Below are positions 18,595 to 28,380 of a stretch of DNA of 64,000 nucleotides, piece after piece. Within the stretch, counting starts at the first letter, position 1; the number at the start of each line of letters is the position of its first letter. The translations under genes were made by a program, and so were the position numbers. Source of the DNA: Aquimarina sp042434915 (GTDB lineage Bacteria; Bacteroidota; Bacteroidia; Flavobacteriales; Flavobacteriaceae); contig NZ_CP170198.1 of assembly GCF_042434915.1 (NCBI RefSeq), positions 3,038,001 through 3,102,000 of the forward strand, written 5' to 3'. Below the pieces are notes generated by a model, which was given only the letters and a program-made list of their open reading frames with translations, did no database searches and was not told the DNA's origin.

Positions 18595-18814
18595 TTATAG
18601 AAAAATATATAACACAAATTTAATCTATTTCCAACTTATATTTATCTAATTTTTAGGTCTCAAAATGACTTATTGTTATATATTTAACAAATTTGAATTT
18701 GAAAACCTACCAAAAAAACGTCAGATATTCACGATCAACGACACACTAAATACGTTTATCGGTACTATCATAAACTGGGGAATTTATCTCTTTTTATAAA
18801 ATTTGGTAGGAATC

Positions 18815-18846
18815 AAAAAACCCGACAGTAAACTATCGGGTTTTTT
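18815..18846 (-). terminator. Rho-independent terminator of the ompH-like gene
   Basis: On the minus strand the stem CCCGATAG/CTGTCGGG (one G-U pair) with loop TTTA is followed by six T. It lies about 22 bp past the stop of the OmpH/Skp-like gene. The A-run on the other side would let it also stop plus-strand transcripts. Confidence 0.85.
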
Positions 18847-18868
18847 GAAGATAAAAGACGGTATTAAT

Positions 18869-19390
18869 TTATTCTGAAACCGTCTTATTTTTGTTAATTT
18901 CTTCGATGATTTTATCGGTGATATTTAACTCTTCTTTGCCATAAAGGATATTACTTACTTCGGTATCACCAAAAATATAGGTGTACCCATTACTTTTACC
19001 ATATTCTTGGATAAAGTCTTTTACCTTAACTATAATTGAATCTATTTCTGATTGGCTACCTTGTTGGATCTCTTGCATACGACTTTGTTGCTCACCTTGC
19101 AATTGTTGTTGTTTTGCCATCAACTCTTGCTCCTTTTTGGCACGGTTAGCTTCAGACATGGATTTCATTATATTTTGATATCCTTGCACTTCAATTTGAA
19201 ATTGCTTTGCTTTTTCTTCTAACTCTGCACGAACTTCATTATTCTTTTTTGTCCACTTTTCTTGAGCGGTTTTCATTTCAGCAAATTCAGACACAACTTT
19301 CGTGTTATTTACATAAGCTGTTTTTTCTGAAGTTTGATTACATGCTACAAATGAAACAGCAGCCAATGCAATCCATAAAATTTTTCTCAT
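18869..19390 (-). CDS. OmpH/Skp-family periplasmic chaperone-like lipoprotein
   Basis: The 173-aa protein begins with a lipoprotein signal (AAVSFVAC, Cys17), then YVNNTKVVSEF, which is the usual OmpH/Skp opening. A long Lys/Glu/Gln-rich coiled coil (about 40-125) and a compact C-terminal segment (YIFGDTEVSNILYG) follow. Skp-family proteins hold unfolded outer-membrane proteins in the periplasm using helical tentacles. The lipid anchor replaces the soluble form known from E. coli. It stands alone, with its own terminator and a -7-like element upstream. The fold assignment is firm; the chaperone role is taken from the family. Confidence 0.85.
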   Translation of the reverse strand: MRKILWIALAAVSFVACNQTSEKTAYVNNTKVVSEFAEMKTAQEKWTKKNNEVRAELEEKAKQFQIEVQGYQNIMKSMSEANRAKKEQELMAKQQQLQGEQQSRMQEIQQGSQSEIDSIIVKVKDFIQEYGKSNGYTYIFGDTEVSNILYGKEELNITDKIIEEINKNKTVSE

Positions 19391-19411
19391 TTCTTAAGAT
19401 TTAGTTTACTG

Positions 19412-19419
19412 CAAAAATA
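19412..19419 (-). promoter_or_regulatory. Bacteroidota -7 element for the ompH-like gene
   Basis: On the minus strand the sequence reads TATTTTTG (TAnnTTTG), 21 bp upstream of the ATG. No clear -33 element is seen. Confidence 0.4.
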
Positions 19420-19616
19420 TTAAAGTTTATATGTAAAAATACATCTCTTCTTAATAAATTATAAATATCAATAAAAATTATAGTTTTACAGCTAGGTATA
19501 ATACTTTCTTATTAAAAATGAATTCATACGGAAGCTTTTAAGAAAGAAACTGTGAAGCTTTAGTACATATTATGTATATATATACAATACGCTCTTACAT
19601 CGCACTGAAAGAAGTT

Positions 19617-20468
19617 TTAAGCTTTTTTAAGTATATATATATGTGAAGAATACTCTTTTGTAATAAATCCTTTAACATTAGAAAGTAAACCTATAGTAAA
19701 ACCTTGAAAAAAGTTCATTTTTCCAGTTTTGTATTTTTCTGATAATAGAGATACGTAAAAAGAATCGAAAAACATAGGTTTAGTAGCTATCAGTCTAAAC
19801 CCAAAAGTTGCTCCTATTTTACTAATAGATTGTTTTGAAAAATGCCAAAGATGACGCGGCACATCATATGCCGCCCAAAATTTATTATAAATTTGCGCAT
19901 CGTAAGATTTGTAATTAGGAACCGCAATAATCAAGACTCCATCATCTTTAAGATATTGCTTAATTTGTACAATTGTTTGATCTAGATCATAAACATGCTC
20001 TAAAACGTGCCAGAGCGTAATCACATCAAATTTTTGATTAGGTAGTTCTGAGAGTTCAGTAACTAATGGAATGTTTTTTGATCTCGCAATTTTTCTAGCT
20101 TCTGGATTTGGTTCAACTCCATAGATTAACCAACCTTTGTTTTTAGCTCGTAACAAAAAATCACCTGTACCTGCTCCGATATCCAAAAGTGTACCTTTCT
20201 TACCTGCAAAGGAATTAATTAATACAACTTTTTTCTGCAACATGTAGCCTTTTACTTTATGATACAACTTTTCAAAAAGATTGCGTTGACCATCCGTATG
20301 CGAAATGTAATCTTCACTTTTATAATAATCCGGTAATTTATCTTTAGTAGGTTTGGGAAAGGTTTCTAAAACATCGTAGTCTTCATTATACAGCAATTTG
20401 AAACTTTCTTTACTTACTGTGTGGTCAATACATTCTAAATACAGATTTGATGATTTATTTTTTGTCAT
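19617..20468 (-). CDS. Class I SAM-dependent methyltransferase
   Basis: The 283-aa protein carries the Rossmann methyltransferase signature: motif I LLDIGAGTG (94-102), the acidic end of strand 2 in GVEPN (117-121), and the post-motif stretch ITLWHVLEHV (150-159) typical of Methyltransf_23/UbiG-like enzymes. A following VLIIAVPNY fits strand 5. The N-terminal about 85 residues contain a KLPDYYKSEDYISH stretch seen in Bacteroidota relatives near cell-surface biosynthesis genes. The substrate cannot be told. It stands alone between two AT-rich gaps on the same strand as its neighbours. Confidence 0.85.
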   Translation of the reverse strand: MTKNKSSNLYLECIDHTVSKESFKLLYNEDYDVLETFPKPTKDKLPDYYKSEDYISHTDGQRNLFEKLYHKVKGYMLQKKVVLINSFAGKKGTLLDIGAGTGDFLLRAKNKGWLIYGVEPNPEARKIARSKNIPLVTELSELPNQKFDVITLWHVLEHVYDLDQTIVQIKQYLKDDGVLIIAVPNYKSYDAQIYNKFWAAYDVPRHLWHFSKQSISKIGATFGFRLIATKPMFFDSFYVSLLSEKYKTGKMNFFQGFTIGLLSNVKGFITKEYSSHIYILKKA

Positions 20469-20844
20469 ATTAACAATTGATCTTATAATTTAATTTGAAT
20501 TAGATAAAGTACGTGTGCTATAGATTAAATAGTTTTTAAAAAGTAAGAGAACATTATTATGTATATAAAACACAAAACTTCTGAATCAACATATATATAC
20601 TAATTCACAATTTAAAACACACATTATTAATCTCTACTATAAACTAAAGCAGTCCTGATTAAAAATTATTTGGTCACAAAATATCCAAAGTTTTCGGAGA
20701 TACCCTCAATCAATTCAGAAACCCTTTATGTTTTAATATACACGAAAGATCTTACTACACGCTGAATAAAAAAATAGTGTTGAATTCTATCAAATAAATT
20801 ATCAATCAAGTCTCAAAAGCTAAATGTTCCACGTGAAACGTACG
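20469..20844. other. AT-rich intergenic region with a parS-like site
   Basis: No gene is visible in these 376 bp. The only recognisable element is the parS-like palindrome next to the mnmG stop. No clear terminator of mnmG was found. Confidence 0.5.
20825..20840. other. parS-like ParB-binding site 1 (near-perfect)
   Basis: TGTTCCACGTGAAACG matches the bacterial parS consensus (TGTTNCACGTGNAACA) except for the last base. It lies 5 bp downstream of the mnmG stop. Confidence 0.7.
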
Positions 20845-22716
20845 TTATCTTCCCATATAAACTAATAGTACCGAGATATCACTAGGTGAAACTCCGCTAA
20901 TCCTTGATGCTTGAGAAACAGTTGCAGGTTTTATTTTAGACATTTTCTCTCTTGCTTCAAAACTTAAAGATTTCAATTTTGAATAATCAAAATTAGAAGG
21001 AATCTTTACATCTTCCAATCGATTCAGCTTATCAGCGTTATTTTTTTCTTTTTCTATATATCCTGCATATTTTACTTGAATTTCGGTTTGCTCCAAAATT
21101 TCACGATCCAAGTTATGCTCTACTATATATGCATCAATTTTTTGAAAATGTTTAATATCATCTAGTGTTAATTGTGGCCTAGCAAAAAGCTTAAACATTT
21201 TACCACTTTGATTTATTGTAGATGAATTATTTTTAATTAAAACTGGATTTGCCTCTTCTGGTGTTACACTCGTATCTTTAAAAAATTGAACGAAAGCCTC
21301 GGATTTTGTTCTTTTCTCTTCCATACGGTACATACGCTCTTTACTTGCTAAGCCCATTTCGAACGCACGCGGTGTTAATCTAAAATCGGCGTTATCTTGA
21401 CGAAGTAAGGTTCTATACTCTGCGCGTGAAGTAAACATTCTATACGGCTCTTCGGTTCCTTTTGTTATCAAATCATCTATTAGCACACCTATATACGCTT
21501 CATTACGTTGCAATATAAACGGTTCTCTTTCCTGAGTTTTTAATGCTGCATTGATACCCGCCATTAATCCTTGTGAAGCTGCCTCTTCATAACCTGTAGT
21601 TCCATTTATCTGTCCTGCAAAAAACAATCCAGAAATCAATTTGGTTTCTAATGTATGTGTCAATTGTGTTGGTGGAAAGTAATCATACTCTATGGCATAT
21701 CCAGGTCTAAAAAATTTTACTTGCTCAAAACCGACTACAGATCGCAATGCTTTAAATTGAACGTCCTCTGGCAAGGAAGTTGAAAAACCGTTAATATACA
21801 TTTCTACAGTATTCCATCCTTCGGGTTCTACAAAAATTTGGTGACGATCCTTATCTGCAAACCTATTAATCTTATCCTCTATCGACGGACAATATCTAGG
21901 ACCTAGACTTTGAATTCTGCCATTAAACATGGGTGAACGATCAAAACCCTCACGTAGCAAATCATGCACCAACGTAGAAGTATATGTCATATGACAAGAA
22001 CGCTGTTTGGTTAATGGTTTTGTAAGATTGGTATAACTAAATTTTTCTGGTTGCTCATCTCCTGGTTGCTCTACCATCTTACTAAAATCTAAAGACCTTC
22101 CATCAACCCGTGGCGGAGTTCCAGTTTTCATTCTACCAGCGTCAAACCCTAAATCAATTAATTGTTCGGTTATGCCAGTCGCAGCTCGTTCTCCTGCACG
22201 ACCCCCTCCAAAGTTTTTTTCACCAATATGAATTAAACCATTTAAAAAAGTACCATTGGTTAGTACTACAGATTTTGCTTTTATATCAATACCTAAAGAT
22301 GTCCTAACCCCAACGATTTTTTCATTCTCTATCAATAATTCACTTATCATTTCTTGATAAAAATCTAAGTTGGGAGTGCGTTCTAACATAAGTCTCCACT
22401 CATCGGCAAATCGCATTCGATCGCTTTGAACCCGTGGACTCCACATAGCGGGTCCTTTTGACTTATTCAACATCTTAAACTGAATCGCGGTACGGTCACT
22501 CACTATACCACTATATCCACCCAACGCATCAATCTCGCGAACTATTTGTCCTTTTGCAATACCACCCATTGCAGGATTACAGCTCATCTGTGCAATGTTT
22601 TGAAGATTCATTGTGACCAACAATGTACTACTTCCAAGATTTGCAGCCGCAGCAGCAGCCTCACTACCCGCATGACCAGCACCCACCACTATAACATCAT
22701 ATTCCTTTTCAAACAT
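20845..22716 (-). CDS. mnmG: tRNA uridine-5-carboxymethylaminomethyl(34) synthesis enzyme MnmG
   Basis: The 623-aa protein has the FAD-binding dinucleotide fold at its start (VVGAGHAGSEA, 11-21), the conserved MSCNPAMGGIAKGQ loop with Cys46, and the ATGITEQL and MKTGTPPRVDG motifs. The C-terminal helical domain (residues about 540-623) binds tRNA and the partner MnmE. With MnmE it installs the carboxymethylaminomethyl group on wobble uridine 34 of several tRNAs. Length is normal. Its start is flanked by a perfect parS at 22730-22745 in the leader, and another parS lies just past its stop. mnmG (gidA) is close to the replication origin in many bacteria. Confidence 0.97.
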   Translation of the reverse strand: MFEKEYDVIVVGAGHAGSEAAAAAANLGSSTLLVTMNLQNIAQMSCNPAMGGIAKGQIVREIDALGGYSGIVSDRTAIQFKMLNKSKGPAMWSPRVQSDRMRFADEWRLMLERTPNLDFYQEMISELLIENEKIVGVRTSLGIDIKAKSVVLTNGTFLNGLIHIGEKNFGGGRAGERAATGITEQLIDLGFDAGRMKTGTPPRVDGRSLDFSKMVEQPGDEQPEKFSYTNLTKPLTKQRSCHMTYTSTLVHDLLREGFDRSPMFNGRIQSLGPRYCPSIEDKINRFADKDRHQIFVEPEGWNTVEMYINGFSTSLPEDVQFKALRSVVGFEQVKFFRPGYAIEYDYFPPTQLTHTLETKLISGLFFAGQINGTTGYEEAASQGLMAGINAALKTQEREPFILQRNEAYIGVLIDDLITKGTEEPYRMFTSRAEYRTLLRQDNADFRLTPRAFEMGLASKERMYRMEEKRTKSEAFVQFFKDTSVTPEEANPVLIKNNSSTINQSGKMFKLFARPQLTLDDIKHFQKIDAYIVEHNLDREILEQTEIQVKYAGYIEKEKNNADKLNRLEDVKIPSNFDYSKLKSLSFEAREKMSKIKPATVSQASRISGVSPSDISVLLVYMGR

Positions 22717-22729
22717 CTTACTCTAGTTT

Positions 22730-22745
22730 TGTTCCACGTGGAACA
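22730..22745. other. parS site 2 (perfect 16-bp palindrome)
   Basis: TGTTCCACGTGGAACA lies between ybeY and mnmG, 13 bp before the mnmG ATG. This is an exact match to the ParB-binding consensus. Confidence 0.88.
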
Positions 22746-22758
22746 TTTGATTTTTATA

Positions 22759-23178
22759 TTATTGTTCCACGTGGAACAATGCTAATTTTTCGTTTTCTTT
22801 ACTTGTCATCAACGCTTGTTCCTTTGCTGTCTTATCCTTGTATCCACAAAGATGTAATAAACCATGAACTAAAACTCTTCTCATCTCGTTATCATAACTA
22901 CAGTTATAAATCTCTGCGTTCTCCTTAACGCGTTCCTGCGAAATAAAAATATCAGCACTTAATAAATTACCAACTGAATTGTCAAAAGTAATAATATCTG
23001 TATAGGTGTCATGATTTAAGAATTTTTTATTAATCTCTAATAAATAGACATCATCGCATAAAATAAAAACAATTTCTTCAATAGCTTTTCCTTCAGATTC
23101 ACAAGCCTTAATAAGCCATTTTTTTAAAGGTTCTTCTTCTAATTTACTAGTGTTGTTTTCGTAAAAAAAACTAATCAT
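22759..23178 (-). CDS. ybeY: Endoribonuclease YbeY (rRNA maturation)
   Basis: The 139-aa protein matches the YbeY/UPF0054 family: NHDTYTDIITFD in the middle and the metal site HGLLHLCGYKD (105-115). His105 and His109 are present, while the usual third zinc His is Asp115, a form I believe common in Flavobacteria. YbeY acts in 16S rRNA 3' maturation and ribosome quality control. The start overlaps the end of the upstream DUF4175 gene by 8 bp, so the two are translationally coupled. The last five codons lie in a parS palindrome, giving the tail FHVEQ. Confidence 0.93.
   Translation of the reverse strand: MISFFYENNTSKLEEEPLKKWLIKACESEGKAIEEIVFILCDDVYLLEINKKFLNHDTYTDIITFDNSVGNLLSADIFISQERVKENAEIYNCSYDNEMRRVLVHGLLHLCGYKDKTAKEQALMTSKENEKLALFHVEQ
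22761..22780. other. parS site 3 (perfect, extended to 20 bp, inside ybeY)
   Basis: ATTGTTCCACGTGGAACAAT is a perfect 20-bp palindrome. It lies inside the 3' end of ybeY, where the last codons F-H-V-E-Q read straight through the site. Its centre is 33 bp from that of site 2. Confidence 0.88.
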
Positions 23179-26100
23179 TTGCTGTATTAAAATAGGTCTT
23201 AACCCGTTCTTTATAATTTTTTCGCAAAGGTAATACTTGTCTATCTAATATCTCTGTTGTTTTGAAATATTGTTTTATTTGATCCGTGTTCGAACTATTA
23301 CCGCTATTGTAATTTTTAAAGTTTGTTGTGCTCTCACGTTCCTCTTTTTTCCCCTGTTCAAACGCTGCTTTGTCTAACTTTAATAATTGATGTTTTATAT
23401 CCATCATTCTTTGTAAAGTCTGTTCGTTAAAACCTCTTTGAAGCAGTTCATTTTCGACACCTTCCATTTTCATTAAAACGTTTTTTCCTTGACCCTTTAT
23501 CCCTGATGCGTTAATTTTTTCTTCTAATGCCTGTCGTAATTGTTGTTGTGCTTTATAGATTTCAAATAATTCTCCATTCATATCTTCATCTCCAAAAGAA
23601 CCTTCTCCATTAGAATCTGTGTTATTTCCTTGGTTACCTTTCTTTCCTTTTTTTCCATCATCACCTTTATTACTTCCTTCAGACTGACCCTGCTTTTTAT
23701 CACCCTCACCTTGCTTACCTGATGATTGCTTGCCTTTATTACCATCTTTTTTTTGTTCTCCGTTCTCGCCATCTGATGTTGTAGACTCACCACCTTTACC
23801 TTTCTTTTTACCTTGACTGCCCTTCTGCATTCTTTCATTTAATTGCTCTTGGCTTTTAATAATATCAGGTAATTGAAATCCTTGACCCTGACCTTTACCG
23901 CTGCTTGAAGAAGGGATGCTGTTTTGCATTTGTTCTAATGAATTGCTAAGCAAGTACGCAAGATCGTTAGCTCCCGTTATAGTAAACTGCTGACTTGATC
24001 TACCTTGTAATAATTGATTCTCTGCTAAACGCTCTATGGACTTGTCCAAATTAAATTCAACGTCACCAAGTTTATCCAATACATCATCTGTTATTTGCGA
24101 AGTACGCAAAGCTAATGCATACAGACTATCATCAATATGTATAAAGTTTTCACGTAACACACTCTGCCGTTTAAGCTTACTCGAATACACGGGGTTATTA
24201 ATAGAAATCTCCGAAAATTCACTAAGCAAATTTTCTTGTGAAAGCGAAAAATCTACTAAATTATCTAGTATTTGCCGAAGCATTTCTGTATCCTCCTGTT
24301 GTTGCGCTTCACCCGACATCTGCATTTGATTTTGCATTTTGGCTGCCATATTTTTCATTTTTTGAGCTGCCATCTTCTGATTTTTTGATGCATTATTCTG
24401 TTCTCCTTTTTCTATGTTTTCTTTAGCTTTTTCTTGTTCCTTGCTTATATGCTCTTCTTCCTTTTTATCAAAATCTAATCCCATCGGTTTTTTAAGATTT
24501 TGATTATCGCGTTGTAAATTATCAAGTGCCTTTTTAATCTCATCAAACTTTTTAGATAAACTATCTTGCGCCTTAGCAGTATTCTTTTCATTATCCATCT
24601 TAGATAGTTCTTCTTGTTTATCTCCTAATTTAAATAAGTCCTCTGCTATTTTATCATGTCTTTCCTTGACATAAAAACGTTTGGTTAACTCTAAGAGTTG
24701 CTCCAAATTCTTTTTAATACTTTTGTTATCTTTTGATAGTTCATCCAATTTTTCAGTTAACTTTTCTCTGTTGAGCTGCTCAGATAGTTTTTCAATTTCC
24801 TTTAACAACTCTTCATTCTTCTTCAATCGCTCTTGTTGCCTTTCTAACTTTTCCTTTAAAGCATCTTTAAAAGGTTCTTCCTCTTTTGAGGGCTTCTCTT
24901 TTGATAAATTATTTTCCAATTTCTCAGCAAACTTCTTCATCATTTGTTCCTGCTTCTTTTGATTTTGCAAAAACTCCTTGAGCTTCCTCTTATCCTCATA
25001 ATCCATACTCTTTTGTTCTTTTTGCAGTCTTGATAACTGTTTTAATTCCTCTTCTGATTTTTCTAATTTATCGAGTGATTTATCCAAATTCTCAACAATA
25101 GACTGTTGATTTTTTAGACGCTCCTCTTCCATCTCATCCAATGATAATCTCTTATACATAAAAATTTGACTAGAAGATTTTTTGAAATTATGTAGACGAT
25201 CGTTGTCACTAACCTCAAAATAATACTCATAATTCTCGCCCATTTCTAATTCCAGTTCACCAGGAAACTCATAGACAAACTCAGAAAAATTACCTTTTTC
25301 AATGTCTATATATTTATATTCCTTTGGAGATGATTTATCACTTTTTTGATAAACAAGTTGAAGTTTTGTCACCGCATAATCATCGCTAACCTTACCATAG
25401 TAATATCTAGAAAACATTTTCAATGTATCGATATGCTGTTGTACTACTATCTTGGGAAACTCATCCTTAGTAACCTTAATACTATAATCAAGTCTATCAT
25501 AATTTTCAATATTACGGTTTGATGTAAAAAGGGTATAATCATAAGAATTAAAAACCGTTGTATCATAGGAAAAGTTATTAGCATCCTTTAAAAAAACGTA
25601 AAGGCTATCCTTTGATAGAAAAGAAATTTTTTCGGTGTTTTGAGCCTTTATCTTCCATTGTATAGTAGTACCCTCGGGTACTACAAAATTGCCAGTATTA
25701 AATAATCTCTCATTTTTTAAATTGGTATAATTAGGATAATTAAGAAAAGCTTCTAACTCGATTAAATTAGGTACGTTAATCAAATTTAAAATCTTCTCTG
25801 TTGACCGTACTCCATTAGCTTCAATATAAAATTCTTTTGACTCTGAAGGTTTTTTAAATACATACTCATACGTATCAATACTCTTCTTTGTCATGAAATA
25901 ACTTTCATCATCAAAATGTATACGTATCATTTCTGGTAAACTAGTACCTAAAACTTTTACTTGTAATAAAAAATCTTTGTTTTCATGAACAACCAAGTCA
26001 TCATTAATAATAAAAAAACTAAAAGGCGCTGGGGGTGTAAATGATGTATCATACCTTACGAATCGATCATAACTATTCGTAAACCAATCAAGGCCGCTAA

Positions 26101-26623
26101 ACATAGAAAAAATCAAAAACAGTGCTATAGGTAATGCTACAAATCGCAAATACTTGAAGTTGCTCTTAAAATTAATTGCATTTTTAAATGGAATTGGGCT
26201 TAAGGCTTCTGACTTTTGATCTATACTTGCCAACAAGAGATCACTTTGTTGACCACTGTTACTTAATTGCATTAGGTTAACTAACCTATCATCCACGTCA
26301 GGGAAATAATCCCCAATAATTTTGGCCGCATCCATTGTTGAAATTCCTTTGGATAACCTAAACAGCTTCACAATCGGAACAATTATAAAAAATATAAACA
26401 AAAACAATTCTACCGCAACAAAAAGACCAAATAAGAAAGTTTTACTTCTTTTGGGCAAATAAAACAAATGTTCTATTGCTACCGATAAAATAAAATATAA
26501 GGTACCTATTGATATAAAAAGTATAGTTCCTTTTATCAATTTATTCAGATAAAACTTTTTTATAAATCCCTCTAATTTTGACTCTATGTACTCAAATCGC
26601 TTCATATAAAAACCTATTGACAA
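23171..26623 (-). CDS. Large DUF4175-family membrane protein with coiled coil
   Basis: The 1150-aa protein has three N-terminal membrane segments (about 30-52, 61-85 and 152-175), a predicted extracytoplasmic beta-rich part (about 180-490), then a very long Lys/Glu/Gln coiled coil (about 495-800). A low-complexity Gly/Lys/Ser/Gln tract (about 930-1020) precedes a helical C-terminus. This architecture matches the Bacteroidota DUF4175 family, whose function is unknown. It is the first gene of a pair with ybeY (8-bp overlap). An alternative start at Met7 would shorten it slightly. A cell-envelope role is only inferred. Confidence 0.8.
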   Translation of the reverse strand: MSIGFYMKRFEYIESKLEGFIKKFYLNKLIKGTILFISIGTLYFILSVAIEHLFYLPKRSKTFLFGLFVAVELFLFIFFIIVPIVKLFRLSKGISTMDAAKIIGDYFPDVDDRLVNLMQLSNSGQQSDLLLASIDQKSEALSPIPFKNAINFKSNFKYLRFVALPIALFLIFSMFSGLDWFTNSYDRFVRYDTSFTPPAPFSFFIINDDLVVHENKDFLLQVKVLGTSLPEMIRIHFDDESYFMTKKSIDTYEYVFKKPSESKEFYIEANGVRSTEKILNLINVPNLIELEAFLNYPNYTNLKNERLFNTGNFVVPEGTTIQWKIKAQNTEKISFLSKDSLYVFLKDANNFSYDTTVFNSYDYTLFTSNRNIENYDRLDYSIKVTKDEFPKIVVQQHIDTLKMFSRYYYGKVSDDYAVTKLQLVYQKSDKSSPKEYKYIDIEKGNFSEFVYEFPGELELEMGENYEYYFEVSDNDRLHNFKKSSSQIFMYKRLSLDEMEEERLKNQQSIVENLDKSLDKLEKSEEELKQLSRLQKEQKSMDYEDKRKLKEFLQNQKKQEQMMKKFAEKLENNLSKEKPSKEEEPFKDALKEKLERQQERLKKNEELLKEIEKLSEQLNREKLTEKLDELSKDNKSIKKNLEQLLELTKRFYVKERHDKIAEDLFKLGDKQEELSKMDNEKNTAKAQDSLSKKFDEIKKALDNLQRDNQNLKKPMGLDFDKKEEEHISKEQEKAKENIEKGEQNNASKNQKMAAQKMKNMAAKMQNQMQMSGEAQQQEDTEMLRQILDNLVDFSLSQENLLSEFSEISINNPVYSSKLKRQSVLRENFIHIDDSLYALALRTSQITDDVLDKLGDVEFNLDKSIERLAENQLLQGRSSQQFTITGANDLAYLLSNSLEQMQNSIPSSSSGKGQGQGFQLPDIIKSQEQLNERMQKGSQGKKKGKGGESTTSDGENGEQKKDGNKGKQSSGKQGEGDKKQGQSEGSNKGDDGKKGKKGNQGNNTDSNGEGSFGDEDMNGELFEIYKAQQQLRQALEEKINASGIKGQGKNVLMKMEGVENELLQRGFNEQTLQRMMDIKHQLLKLDKAAFEQGKKEERESTTNFKNYNSGNSSNTDQIKQYFKTTEILDRQVLPLRKNYKERVKTYFNTAND

Positions 26624-26807
26624 CTTAACCTCTAAAACTACAATTTTATTTTGTAACCTACTCTATCTCAAAAATCAAATTATACAGGACAAAAACTGAA
26701 AAATATATACTGCATAAATCATACCTTCTTAATTTTATAAAAAATATATTCATCCAATTACACACCAAACCCCTTATTTTTATTCACAAAAAGCAATTGT
26801 AAGATTG

Positions 26808-26815
26808 TATCTTTG
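26808..26815 (+). promoter_or_regulatory. -7 element of the gltX promoter
   Basis: TATCTTTG fits the Bacteroidota TAnnTTTG consensus, 39 bp upstream of the gltX ATG. The -33 element is weak. Confidence 0.5.
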
Positions 26816-26854
26816 TAGCTACAAACAAAAAGTTAACACTAAATCATTTTTACA

Positions 26855-28363
26855 ATGAACGACGTACGGGTAAGATTTGCTCCTAGTCCCACTGGACCAT
26901 TACATATCGGCGGATTAAGAACTGCCTTATTTAATTATTTATTCGCAAAAAAACATGCTGGTACTTTTATACTACGTATCGAAGATACAGATCAAAATAG
27001 ATATGTTGAAGGTGCAGAATCTTATATTAAAGAAGCACTTGATTGGTGTTCTATACCGTATGACGAAGGACCAGAGATAAAAGGAGTTTACGGTCCCTAC
27101 CGTCAAAGTGAAAGAAAATCCCTGTATAAAGAATATGCCCAAGAACTTATTAAAAATGGTTCGGCATATTATGCTTTTGATACTGCAGAAGAATTAGATA
27201 GCATTCGTAAGAAATATGAGAGCGAAAATAAAACGTTCATCTATAACTGGCACAACAGAAAATCTCTAACAAATTCGATCTCTTTATCTAAGGATGATGT
27301 AGAAAAGAGAATTAAAAATAACGATCCATATGTAATACGTTTTAAAAGTGATCGTACCGCACCGTTGATTCTCAATGACGAAATACGAGGTAAAATTACG
27401 ATTGATACCAATACACTAGATGACAAAGTTTTATTTAAAAGCGATGGGATGCCTACCTATCACTTAGCAAACGTTGTAGATGATCATTTAATGAAAATTT
27501 CACACGTTATTCGTGGTGAGGAATGGTTACCATCTCTCGCATTACATATTTTATTATACCAAGCATTTGGGTGGGAGACTCCAAAATTTGCACATTTACC
27601 TCTAATCCTAAAACCAATAGGAAAAGGAAAGTTGAGTAAAAGGGATGGTGATAAAATGGGTTTTCCAGTCTTTCCATTACAATGGCAAGATCCTAAAACA
27701 AAGGAGATATCTAGCGGCTATCGAGAAGATGGTTATCTACCAGAAGCAGTTATCAATATGCTTGCATTTTTGGGTTGGAACCCTGGTAATGAACAAGAGA
27801 TTTACCAATTAGAAGAATTGATACAAGCCTTTGATCTTAAAAAAGTAAATAAATCTGGAGCTAAATTCGATCCAGAAAAAACTAAATGGTTTCAACAACA
27901 ACATCTTCAAGAAATGCCAACAAATGATCTAGTGCATATTTTTGAAAATATACTATCTGATAAAAAAATTACTACTACACTTAATACAGCCAACATCGTT
28001 AGTCTGGTTAAGGAAAGAGCAGTTTTCACAAGAGATTTATGGGCTTTAAGTTCTTTTTTCTTTACCTCACCTTCAACTTATGATGAAAAAGCCGTTAAAA
28101 AGGCTTGGAAAGAAGATACACCGGCATTATTGCACGAACTTAATAGAGTTTTATCAGATATTTCGGATTTTACCCCTAGTACAATATCTTCTATAATAAA
28201 AACTTGGATTCAATCACAAGAAATTAGTTTCGGTAAAGTAATGATGCCTCTTAGAATCGCTCTAGTAGGTTCTTTACAAGGTCCCGATGTATTTGAAATC
28301 GCATCAATCATCGGGAAAGACGAAACTTTAAAACGTATTGAAAAAAGTATAGAAATACTCTAA
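26855..28363 (+). CDS. gltX: Glutamate--tRNA ligase
   Basis: The 502-aa class I synthetase starts MNDVRVRFAPSPTGPLHIGG, with the HIGH-type motif at 17-20. The KMSKS-type motif KLSKRDG is at about 258-264. FDPEKTKWFQQQHL and the C-terminal helical cage follow as in bacterial GluRS. It charges tRNA-Glu. A separate glnS at 30.9-33.0 kb means Gln-tRNA is made directly here, so GltX should be the discriminating form. It has its own promoter element and terminator. Confidence 0.97.
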   Translation: MNDVRVRFAPSPTGPLHIGGLRTALFNYLFAKKHAGTFILRIEDTDQNRYVEGAESYIKEALDWCSIPYDEGPEIKGVYGPYRQSERKSLYKEYAQELIKNGSAYYAFDTAEELDSIRKKYESENKTFIYNWHNRKSLTNSISLSKDDVEKRIKNNDPYVIRFKSDRTAPLILNDEIRGKITIDTNTLDDKVLFKSDGMPTYHLANVVDDHLMKISHVIRGEEWLPSLALHILLYQAFGWETPKFAHLPLILKPIGKGKLSKRDGDKMGFPVFPLQWQDPKTKEISSGYREDGYLPEAVINMLAFLGWNPGNEQEIYQLEELIQAFDLKKVNKSGAKFDPEKTKWFQQQHLQEMPTNDLVHIFENILSDKKITTTLNTANIVSLVKERAVFTRDLWALSSFFFTSPSTYDEKAVKKAWKEDTPALLHELNRVLSDISDFTPSTISSIIKTWIQSQEISFGKVMMPLRIALVGSLQGPDVFEIASIIGKDETLKRIEKSIEIL

Positions 28364-28380
28364 CTTTAGTATCTATTATC

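Larger units (their letters stand above)
18330..18868. other. AT-rich intergenic region upstream of the adhesin operon
   Basis: This 539-bp region carries no convincing gene. It holds a long-range inverted repeat (18490-18594) and, at its right end, the terminator of the ompH-like gene. It must contain the promoter of the three-gene adhesin operon, but I see no clear TAnnTTTG element on the minus strand close to the start. Confidence 0.6.

Noticed and set aside
18665..18799. 44-codon plus-strand frame upstream of the adhesin operon
   Set aside because: It begins inside an AT-rich gap, has no promoter, and its composition is like random AT-rich DNA; it runs up to the ompH-like terminator.
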